Below are positions 1-5,186 of a stretch of 5,244 nt of DNA, piece by piece. The position numbers and the translations under genes were made by a program. Source of the DNA: Candidatus Omnitrophota bacterium (GTDB lineage: Bacteria > Omnitrophota > Gorgyraeia > B26-G9); assembly GCA_003645745.1 (NCBI GenBank), contig QNCH01000122.1:1-5244 (forward strand), written 5' to 3'. The notes below the pieces were generated by a model. It was not told the DNA's origin and did not search any database. It worked only from the letters and a program-made list of their open reading frames with translations. How positions within the stretch are numbered: position 1 is the first letter of the stretch; every line of letters starts with the position of its first letter.

Positions 1-31
1 CCATTGGTGAATTTAATAAAATAAACTAAAA

Positions 32-104
32 CGTAGGGGGTTGATTTATCAAATCCGTAATAATAATGATAACAATAATTAAACGACCTCGGGCAGTCCC
101 TACG
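32..104. repeat. Degenerate palindromic intergenic repeat
   Basis: CGTAGGG at 32-38 is perfectly inverted as CCCTACG at 98-104. Nested in the left arm is a small hairpin, TTGAT (41-45) and ATCAA (48-52), flanked by GG and CC. This layout resembles the decayed palindromic or MITE-like repeats common between genes in many bacterial genomes. No open frame of note lies here. The arms are seen directly; calling it a dispersed repeat is inference, because no second full copy is in the window. Confidence 0.4.
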
Positions 105-133
105 AATCAACGCTAATACCCCGACCAATTACA

Positions 134-185
134 AATTTCCGATAAATAGGACATTTTCATTTTGCCTTGACAATTTCCGATAAAT
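134..185. repeat. 14-bp direct repeat upstream of the secA promoter
   Basis: AATTTCCGATAAAT occurs exactly twice, at 134-147 and 172-185, with starts 38 bp apart. The second copy ends 3 bp before the -35 hexamer of the secA promoter, so the pair could be binding sites for a regulator. It could also be a chance or slipped duplication in AT-rich DNA. The repeat is directly visible; a regulatory role is inference. Confidence 0.5.
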
Positions 186-188
186 TTC

Positions 189-217
189 TTGCCATTTTCC
201 TTAACATCATTTATAAT
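189..217 (+). promoter_or_regulatory. sigma70-type promoter of secA
   Basis: The -35 hexamer TTGCCA (189-194, 5 of 6 matches to consensus) and a perfect -10 TATAAT (212-217) are separated by 17 bp. Transcription should begin near 224, giving a leader of under 20 nt that holds only the secA Shine-Dalgarno (GAGGTG at 230-235, 5 nt before the ATG). Such a short leader leaves no room for a SecM-like arrest peptide. A second TTGACA at 167-172 has no good -10 at standard spacing. Confidence 0.75.
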
Positions 218-240
218 GAGAAATTTATTGAGGTGAAATA

Positions 241-2451
241 ATGTTTAAATTTATTTTTAATAAAATTTTTGGCAGTCATAATGAAAAGGAGTTAAAAAGG
301 CTGGCTCCTTTTGTAGAAAAAATTAACGCTTTAGAACCTGAAATCAGCGCTCTTTCAGATGCCGAGTTACAGAAAAAAACAGCAGAGTTTAAGAGTTTCA
401 TTACTGATTATCTGCAAAAGCATAAACAAGAAAATCAGGATGAGAAGTCTTTGTTAAAACTTGAAGCACAGGTTTTAGATATAATTTTGCCTGAAGTCTT
501 CGCAGTATGCAGGGAAGCCGCGAAACGTGTGCTGAATATGCGTCATTTTGATATGCAGCTTATTGGCGGAGTTGTTTTGCATGAAGGCAAAATCGCGGAA
601 ATGACTACAGGCGAAGGCAAAACATTAGTTGCTACTTTGCCTGCTTATCTTAATACTCTTACTGGCAGAGGCGTGCATATTGTTACAGTTAATGATTATT
701 TAGCTCAAAGGGATTGCGGCTGGATGGGGCAGATATACAATTATCTTGGCTTGAAATGCTCGTCTATTGGGCATGATTTTTCCGCTCAGTATGACCCTGA
801 TTATAATGACACTTCTGTTAGTGACCAGAGAATCGTGCATCTTAGGCCGATTACGAGACAGCAAGCTTATAACTCTGATATTACTTATGGCACAAATAAT
901 GAGTTTGGTTTTGATTATTTGCGCAACAATATGGTAATGCGCAGCCAGGATTTAATTCAACGTGAATTAAATTATGCGATTGTTGATGAAGTTGACAGTA
1001 TTCTTATTGATGAAGCGCGCACGCCTTTAATTATTTCAGGCCCGGCAGAAGAATCTACAGATAAGTATTATAAAATCAACAAGATTGTGCCTATCCTTAA
1101 ACAAGGTACAAGGGATGAGCAGAGCAAAGAGGAAACAGGCGATTATATTGTTGATGAAAAAGCAAGTGCTGTTTATCTTACAGAGCAGGGCGAGGCAAAA
1201 GCAGCTAGCCTGCTGGGAGTGAAAGATTTAAGCAGTATGGAAACTATGGAGCTTAAACATCATGTTGATCAGGGGATAAAAGCGCATTCCTGCTTATTTA
1301 AGAGAGATGTACATTATGTGGTTAAAAATGGAGAAGTAATTATTGTTGATGAGTTTACCGGCAGGTTGATGCCTGGACGGCGCTGGAGCGACGGACTGCA
1401 TCAGGCTGTGGAAGCAAAAGAAGGGGTAAAAATAGCCAGGGAAAATCAAACTCTGGCAACAATTACTTTTCAGAATTATTTCAGGATGTATAATAAATTA
1501 GCTGGAATGACAGGAACAGCACTTACAGAAGAAGCTGAATTTATGCATATTTATAAGCTTGAAGTAGTTGTTGTCCCTACGAATAAACCATTGATTCGTA
1601 TAGCTTATCCTGATGTGGTGTATAAAACAGAAAAGGAAAAGTTTAACGCGATTGTAGAAGAAATTGTTAGTTTACACAAAACAGGCAGGCCAGTATTAGT
1701 TGGCACAATTTCCATCGAAAAATCTGAATTGATCAGCAAACTATTGCAAAAGAAAAAAATTCCTCATAATGTACTGAATGCCAAGTTTCATGAGAATGAA
1801 GCGGTAATTGTGGCTCAGGCTGGCAGGCTCGGTAAAGTAACAATTGCCACAAATATGGCTGGACGCGGCACAGATATCCTTTTGGGCGGCAATGCTGATT
1901 TTTTCGCAGGTGAATTACTGCTTAAAAAAGGCATTAACCCTGAACTTGCCACTAAAGCGCAAAAAGACAAAGCATTACAAAGTGTTTGTGCGGAATTTCA
2001 AGTAGAACATGAAAAAGTTGTTCAGCTTCAAGGTTTGCATATAATCGGTACAGAACGCCATGAATCGCGTAGAATTGACAATCAATTACGCGGCAGGTCA
2101 GGCAGACAGGGAGATCCTGGTTCAAGCAGATTTTATTTGTCTTTGGCAGATGACCTGATGCGTATTTTTGCTTCTGACCGCATTGTCAAATTTATGAATT
2201 TTGTCAAGTGGGAAGAAGGTATGCCGATCACACACCCTTTAATCAATAATTCCATAGAAACCGCGCAAAAGCGTGTGGAAGCTCATAATTTTGACATTAG
2301 GAAACATTTACTTGAATATGATAATGTAATGAATAAACAGCGGGAAATTATTTATGAGCAAAGACAGCAAATTTTAACGCAGGATAATTTCAAAGATTAT
2401 ATTTTTGATTTAATTAATGAAACAGTTGATTTAGCAATAGAGAAATATTAG
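241..2451 (+). CDS. secA: Preprotein translocase ATPase SecA, motor portion (ends at in-frame UAG)
   Basis: SecA is the cytosolic ATPase that pushes unfolded preproteins through SecYEG. The ATG is preceded by a strong Shine-Dalgarno (GAGGTG, 230-235). Visible in order are Walker A GEGKT (124-128, K127), the YGTNNEFGFDYLR segment, the DEVD box (249-252), the preprotein cross-linking domain (about 267-412), GRRWSDGLHQA (from 379), MTGTA (423-427), MAGRGTD (539-545) and QLRGRSGRQG (615-624). These form NBD1, PPXD and NBD2, followed by the start of the helical scaffold. The product stops after 736 residues at a UAG, although the same frame resumes with SecA sequence at once. A complete SecA is usually about 850-950 residues, so this piece lacks the helical wing, most of the two-helix finger region and the SEC-C tail. 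Compared with E. coli SecA, about 20 extra residues lie between positions 178 and 205. The family call is certain. Whether the gene is active as split, read through or broken is not. Confidence 0.95.
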   Translation: MFKFIFNKIFGSHNEKELKRLAPFVEKINALEPEISALSDAELQKKTAEFKSFITDYLQKHKQENQDEKSLLKLEAQVLDIILPEVFAVCREAAKRVLNMRHFDMQLIGGVVLHEGKIAEMTTGEGKTLVATLPAYLNTLTGRGVHIVTVNDYLAQRDCGWMGQIYNYLGLKCSSIGHDFSAQYDPDYNDTSVSDQRIVHLRPITRQQAYNSDITYGTNNEFGFDYLRNNMVMRSQDLIQRELNYAIVDEVDSILIDEARTPLIISGPAEESTDKYYKINKIVPILKQGTRDEQSKEETGDYIVDEKASAVYLTEQGEAKAASLLGVKDLSSMETMELKHHVDQGIKAHSCLFKRDVHYVVKNGEVIIVDEFTGRLMPGRRWSDGLHQAVEAKEGVKIARENQTLATITFQNYFRMYNKLAGMTGTALTEEAEFMHIYKLEVVVVPTNKPLIRIAYPDVVYKTEKEKFNAIVEEIVSLHKTGRPVLVGTISIEKSELISKLLQKKKIPHNVLNAKFHENEAVIVAQAGRLGKVTIATNMAGRGTDILLGGNADFFAGELLLKKGINPELATKAQKDKALQSVCAEFQVEHEKVVQLQGLHIIGTERHESRRIDNQLRGRSGRQGDPGSSRFYLSLADDLMRIFASDRIVKFMNFVKWEEGMPITHPLINNSIETAQKRVEAHNFDIRKHLLEYDNVMNKQREIIYEQRQQILTQDNFKDYIFDLINETVDLAIEKY
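2449..2451 (+). other. secA: In-frame amber codon interrupting secA (codon 737)
   Basis: The frame that starts at 241 is open to 3069 except for this TAG. The residues on each side (EKY before, PPKVHPADWD after) match the E. coli SecA stretch AYIPP...WDIPGL, so the amber stands where E. coli has isoleucine and no sequence is missing or shifted. The other stops in the window are TAA, and no other in-frame TAG is seen in lnt or the pilin gene. A single base change from a sense codon such as TTG, TCG, CAG, AAG, GAG, TGG or TAT would explain it. Confidence 0.9.
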
Positions 2452-2500
2452 CCTCCTAAAGTTCATCCCGCGGATTGGGATATTAGCGGGCTTGAGGACT
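2450..2500 (+). promoter_or_regulatory. Possible RNA stem spanning the amber codon and an internal Shine-Dalgarno
   Basis: By eye, CCTC (2452-2455) pairs with GAGG (2494-2497), AAG (2459-2461) with CTT (2491-2493), and CCCGC (2467-2471) with GCGGG (2486-2490). The 3' arm is continuous while the 5' arm has two bulges. The paired GAGG is also the Shine-Dalgarno-like sequence before ATG 2503. Folding energy was not computed, and the bases encode a conserved protein segment, so the pairing may be chance. Confidence 0.25.
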
Positions 2501-2502
2501 GG

Positions 2503-3069
2503 ATGCGGAGCAAATTCAGCATACCTTTTAAGTCTCCTGAAAAAGGTGATTTAAAAGAAATCATTACCAGTACGCTTGTTTCTGTATATGAAGATAAAGC
2601 GCGTGCTTTTGGCCCTGATTTATTGGCTGAATTTAGCCGTTCTATATGTTTGCACATTCTAGATACTCAGTGGAAGGATAATTTGCATTCAGTGGATACA
2701 TTAAGAGAAGGCATTGGTTTACGCGCGTTTGGGCAAAAAGATCCTTTAGTAGAATATCAACATGAATCATATTTATTATTTTCTGATATGATTCAAAGAA
2801 TAAAAGAAGAAACTCTTGAATTTTTATTAAAAATTAAAAATTTTGAAAAAAATACTTATAGCGATGTTTTTGTCCGCGGGATGTCTTTGCATCCTGAAAC
2901 AAAAAATTTTCCTGCAAACACTACGCCTATACTTCCGGAGCAAAATTATCAGCAACCGCAACAGCAACAAAGTAAAATTCCTTATTCAAGAGAAGGGGAA
3001 AAAGTTGGGCGAAATGCTCCTTGCCCCTGTGGAAGCGGGAAAAAATACAAAAAATGTTGTGGAAAATAA
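2503..3069 (+). CDS. secA: SecA C-terminal portion: helical wing/scaffold and SEC-C zinc tail
   Basis: This is the remainder of SecA in the same frame as the motor part. If translated separately, the first ATG (codon 755 of the full frame) has GAGG at 2494-2497, 5 nt upstream, a plausible Shine-Dalgarno. The 17 codons between the amber and this ATG would then be lost. It contains the helical scaffold/two-helix-finger region (WKDNLHSVDTLREGIGLRAF, then QKDPLVEY), which in the family contacts SecY and moves the substrate. A glutamine-rich linker follows, then the SEC-C zinc motif with C928, C930, C939 and C940 in full-length numbering, which in E. coli SecA helps bind SecB and phospholipids. 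All 188 codons are intact and SecA-like, which argues against old decay. Alternatives are readthrough of UAG from 241, independent initiation here, or a recently broken gene or sequence error. Confidence 0.85.
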   Translation: MRSKFSIPFKSPEKGDLKEIITSTLVSVYEDKARAFGPDLLAEFSRSICLHILDTQWKDNLHSVDTLREGIGLRAFGQKDPLVEYQHESYLLFSDMIQRIKEETLEFLLKIKNFEKNTYSDVFVRGMSLHPETKNFPANTTPILPEQNYQQPQQQQSKIPYSREGEKVGRNAPCPCGSGKKYKKCCGK

Positions 3070-4468
3070 AAAATGCGAAAATAAATATTGCCGTTTATCT
3101 AAAAATGATCTTTTTTTAAGTATTCTTTCCGCGTTGCTGCTTATTCTTTGTTTTAACCTGCCTGATTTGAGTTTTTTATGCTGGATAAGCCTTGTGCCCT
3201 TATTTGTTTGTTTAGAAAAAAAAATTTTAAGCCAACGGATAATTCTATCTTTTATTTTTGGGTATTTATTTTTTTTAGGTGTTCTTTACTGGATTTCTTA
3301 TGTAAGTTTATGCGGAATGCTTATACTTTGTTTGTATTTAAGTATTTATCCAATTATTTTTGGTATTTGCGTAAAAAATTTTCATAAAAATTATGCGTTG
3401 CTTCTTTTGCCTGGACTCTGGATTTTACTTGAATTAATCCGCAGTAGATTTTTTTTCTCTGGTTTTCCTTGGGCATTGCTTGGCCATACACAATTTCAAA
3501 ATATTCTGTTGATTCAGATGGCTGATAAAACAGGAGTTTTAGGTATAACCTTTTTGATTGTAATGGTTAATGTTGCGCTGAGCAGAATAATTATTCGGCA
3601 AAAATTAGATAAAATTGCTATATTTTTTTCATTTTTTTGCTTAAGTATTGCTTATGGCTATGGATTTTATAAAATCAAACAAAATTTTCCTCAGCCGGAA
3701 CTAAGTGTAAGCGTAATTCAAGGCAATATTAAGCAGGAATATAAGTGGGACCCTGCTTATAGAAACTATATTTTGAAAACTTTTCGTAGTTTAAGCCTTA
3801 AAGCAAATAAAGATAAGCCTGACTTAATTGTCTGGCCTGAAAGTTCTTTGCCAGGAAATATTTTAGATGATTACTCTCTTTTGCAGGAGATTATTTGTTT
3901 TTCTAAAGAAATAAAAACAAATTTGCTTTTTGGCAGTCCCAGAGAGGATAAAGCAATTCAACGTTATTATAATTCCGCTTTTTTATTTGATAAACAAGGT
4001 GTATTAAAAACAATTTATGATAAAATTCATTTAGTGCCTTTTGGTGAATATATCCCGTATAAAAATATATTCTGGTTTCTCTCTAGTACCGCAATTGGTG
4101 ATTTCTCTTCAGGCAGGCAATACACAATATTTTCTATACCTGGCAAACATAGGAAAAATGTAAAATTTGCGGTGTTAATTTGTTTTGAAGATATTTTCTC
4201 TGAAATGTTAAAAAATTTTCGTCAAAAAGGCGCGGAGTTTATGATAATCATTACTAATGAAGCATGGTTTAAAAATAGCACAGAACCTGTCCAGCATAAA
4301 GCAATTAGTGTCTTCAGGGCAATAGAAAATCGCTGTTGGATAATACGTTGCGCAAATACCGGAATATCATGCTTTATCAGCCCATATGGAAGAATTAAAG
4401 GGCAGGTAGAAAAGCATAAGCGTAATACATTTATCGCAGGTTTTAAAACTATGTGTTTGGGGAGTTAA
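3059..4468 (+). CDS. lnt: Apolipoprotein N-acyltransferase, lacking the C-terminal membrane helix
   Basis: Lnt transfers an acyl chain from phospholipid to the N-terminal cysteine of diacylated lipoproteins, at the periplasmic face of the inner membrane. From GTG 3059 the protein is 469 residues. It has a short basic N-terminus, six to seven hydrophobic segments (about 18-210), then a nitrilase domain opening with VIQGNIKQEYKW. Catalytic residues are E261 (WPESS), K322 (YDKIHLVPFGE) and C375 (LICFED); W230 and E330 match further conserved positions of E. coli Lnt (W237, E343). E. coli Lnt continues about 125 residues past its cysteine, this one 94, ending right after the nitrilase fold with no final membrane helix. 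The start is uncertain. The frame is open back into secA, but sequence upstream of 3059 encodes the SecA zinc tail in another frame. GTG 3059 overlaps secA by 11 nt and has no strong Shine-Dalgarno, suggesting translational coupling; ATG 3014 is an alternative. It is probably cotranscribed with secA. Confidence 0.9.
   Translation: MENKKCENKYCRLSKNDLFLSILSALLLILCFNLPDLSFLCWISLVPLFVCLEKKILSQRIILSFIFGYLFFLGVLYWISYVSLCGMLILCLYLSIYPIIFGICVKNFHKNYALLLLPGLWILLELIRSRFFFSGFPWALLGHTQFQNILLIQMADKTGVLGITFLIVMVNVALSRIIIRQKLDKIAIFFSFFCLSIAYGYGFYKIKQNFPQPELSVSVIQGNIKQEYKWDPAYRNYILKTFRSLSLKANKDKPDLIVWPESSLPGNILDDYSLLQEIICFSKEIKTNLLFGSPREDKAIQRYYNSAFLFDKQGVLKTIYDKIHLVPFGEYIPYKNIFWFLSSTAIGDFSSGRQYTIFSIPGKHRKNVKFAVLICFEDIFSEMLKNFRQKGAEFMIIITNEAWFKNSTEPVQHKAISVFRAIENRCWIIRCANTGISCFISPYGRIKGQVEKHKRNTFIAGFKTMCLGS
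4465..4468. other. Overlapping convergent stop codons of lnt and the pilin gene
   Basis: The palindrome TTAA provides the lnt stop TAA (4466-4468, plus) and the pilin gene stop TAA (4465-4467, minus). There is no intergenic space, so any transcription terminators for either gene must lie inside the opposing coding region, and the transcripts probably overlap in antisense. Confidence 0.9.
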
Positions 4469-4881
4469 TAACTTTTTGTGATTACATGATCTTGATCTAT
4501 TGAAATAGTTTTGCCGTCTAATGCCCCGTTACTGTTTTTATGAGCGGCTTCCGCGACAAATAGTATATCATTATCAGCAGTATTAACGAGATAATAATCC
4601 CAGTGCTTGTCGCTTTGTGTGTAATCAATATATGATTCCAGCAAATCTTCATTCCCAGGGTGCACATAATGATTGCCATTATCAGGGTCTTCGCTTGCAG
4701 TTTCAAACCAGAACATTTTTTGCCCATTATATATAGATTCAAGATTAAAAAGAGCTTTTTTTTCCTGAGCTCTGAACACCAATTTAAGGTATTGCGGCAT
4801 TGCCATAGTAATTAAGACGCTGAAAATCGAAAGGACAATTATTAATTCAATTAAAGTAAAACCTTTATGGTTTTTTTTCAA
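4465..4881 (-). CDS. Type IV pilin-like / pseudopilin protein with N-terminal methylation motif
   Basis: The 138-residue product begins with a short basic leader (MKKNHKG), then FTLIELIIVLSIFSVLITMA, the classic class III signal. A PilD-type peptidase would cut after G7 and methylate F8, and E12 is the conserved glutamate 5 of the mature protein used in filament assembly. Residues 8-30 form the hydrophobic stem. The remaining 100 or so residues form a small soluble head without cysteines, rich in acidic and aromatic residues. Mature length would be 131. This is the size of GspG/PilA-like pilins, but the head cannot be assigned to a specific subunit. The start is TTG at 4881-4879, supported by a GGGG Shine-Dalgarno 8 nt upstream and by the normal leader length. 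No pilus or type II secretion partner genes are in the window, and it runs opposite to secA-lnt from its own promoter, so its filament system is unknown. Confidence 0.88.
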   Translation of the reverse strand: MKKNHKGFTLIELIIVLSIFSVLITMAMPQYLKLVFRAQEKKALFNLESIYNGQKMFWFETASEDPDNGNHYVHPGNEDLLESYIDYTQSDKHWDYYLVNTADNDILFVAEAAHKNSNGALDGKTISIDQDHVITKSY

Positions 4882-4889
4882 GTTTATAT

Positions 4890-4893
4890 CCCC
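4890..4893 (-). promoter_or_regulatory. Ribosome binding site deciding the TTG start of the pilin gene
   Basis: On the minus strand GGGG (with flanking AT-rich sequence) lies 8 nt before TTG at 4881-4879. The only nearby upstream ATG, which overlaps this GGGG, is out of frame and meets a stop after three codons. This supports TTG initiation, which is also the only choice giving an intact prepilin leader. Confidence 0.6.
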
Positions 4894-4927
4894 ATATATA
4901 ATGTTTTTAAAATTTTCTTACTATTTA

Positions 4928-4956
4928 AGTATAACATAAATTTTACAATTTTACAA
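4928..4956 (-). promoter_or_regulatory. sigma70-type extended -10 promoter of the pilin gene
   Basis: On the minus strand, TTGTAA (4956-4951, 4 of 6 to consensus) and TATACT (4933-4928, 5 of 6) are separated by 17 bp. TGT immediately before the -10 makes an extended -10 element. Transcription would start near 4921, giving a leader of about 40 nt that contains the Shine-Dalgarno. The -35 lies inside a tandem pair of TTTTACAA (4941-4948 and 4949-4956) and in one arm of an inverted repeat, so repressor or activator access here is conceivable. Confidence 0.6.
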
Positions 4957-4987
4957 TGCAATCTGGGTGCATCCCTGCATTTGTAAA
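4950..4987. repeat. Imperfect inverted repeat overlapping the pilin promoter -35
   Basis: TTTACAATGCA (4950-4960) is inverted as TGCATTTGTAAA (4976-4987), an 11-bp stem with a single extra T. The 15-nt loop contains GGG (4965-4967) and CCC (4973-4975), which could extend the structure. It covers the -35 of the minus-strand pilin promoter, so it may be an operator. It may equally be the first of several palindromic repeats in this region. Confidence 0.5.
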
Positions 4988-4995
4988 TCCCTTAT

Positions 4996-5117
4996 TGACA
5001 ATATGACTGTTATTTTTCAGGTCTATTAGGTTTGAGTATAGAATAGGGGTATTACTCCGTTGTAGATTCCCGCTAAAAGATTGCGGGAATGACAGTGCTT
5101 AGTATCACATATTGTCA
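4996..5117. mobile_element. MITE-like 122-bp unit with 10-bp terminal inverted repeats
   Basis: TGACAATATG (4996-5005) is exactly inverted as CATATTGTCA (5108-5117). Just inside, ACTGT (5006-5010) is inverted as ACAGT (5092-5096). Between them lie CTATT/AATAG (5023-5027 and 5042-5046) and the strong hairpin at 5066-5090. The unit has no coding capacity, which fits a miniature inverted-repeat element or a multi-stem RNA. I see no clear target-site duplication at its ends, so the mobile origin is inference. Confidence 0.35.
5066..5090. repeat. Hairpin of the ATTCCCGC...GCGGGAAT repeat type
   Basis: ATTCCCGC (5066-5073) and GCGGGAAT (5083-5090) form a perfect 8-bp stem with a 9-nt loop, followed by GACA. 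The sequence GCGGGAATGACA resembles a dispersed palindromic repeat seen in several bacterial genomes (recalled, not searched). No T-tract follows, so it does not look like an intrinsic terminator. Confidence 0.6.
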
Positions 5118-5159
5118 CTCCTACCAAGTTTGTCTCTTTTTTTACACTCCATCCTCCAC

Positions 5160-5186
5160 GATAAACTCCCACTTGCAGAGTTTATC
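5160..5186. repeat. 9-bp perfect inverted repeat (hairpin)
   Basis: GATAAACTC (5160-5168) is exactly inverted as GAGTTTATC (5178-5186) around a 9-nt loop. The flanks (CTCCAC before, CCGC after) do not pair. The loop length equals that of the hairpin at 5066-5090, although the sequences differ. No T-tract follows on either strand at usual distance. It is likely a repeat element or part of a regulatory region for a gene beyond the right edge. Confidence 0.5.

Noticed and set aside
1..29. Possible end of an upstream coding region (frames stopping at 22-24 or 27-29), or a minus-strand start at 2-4.
   Set aside because: Fewer than ten codons are visible, with no recognisable sequence, so no gene can be supported.
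167..172. A perfect -35 hexamer TTGACA upstream of secA.
   Set aside because: At 16-18 bp spacing there is no acceptable -10; the TTGCCA/TATAAT pair downstream is far better.
2449..2451. Pyrrolysine or whole-genome UAG reassignment.
   Set aside because: Only one in-frame UAG is seen across more than 1500 codons, it is not at a catalytic site, and no pyl genes or suppressor tRNA are in the window. It cannot be excluded but is not supported.
2463..2657. Minus-strand open frame of 64 codons inside secA.
   Set aside because: It is antisense to the conserved SecA helical-wing coding sequence and has no recognisable protein features.
2843..3058. The lnt frame is open upstream from a TTG at 2843 and starts with a lipoprotein-like signal (MKKILIAMFLSAGC).
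   Set aside because: This stretch codes for the conserved SecA tail and zinc motif in another frame; it has no Shine-Dalgarno, and Lnt does not carry such an extension. The signal-like look comes from AT-rich sequence.
3178..3387. Plus-strand open frame of 69 codons inside lnt.
   Set aside because: It overlaps the conserved membrane part of Lnt in another frame and has no independent support.
4497..4512. Terminator-like CTAT-TGAA-ATAG followed by TTTT just past the lnt stop.
   Set aside because: The stem is only 4 AT-rich base pairs, too weak for an intrinsic terminator, and it lies in the pilin coding sequence.
4518..4742. Minus-strand 74-codon frame within the pilin gene.
   Set aside because: It is an alternate frame of the pilin coding region, which has a clear prepilin motif; the alternative has none.
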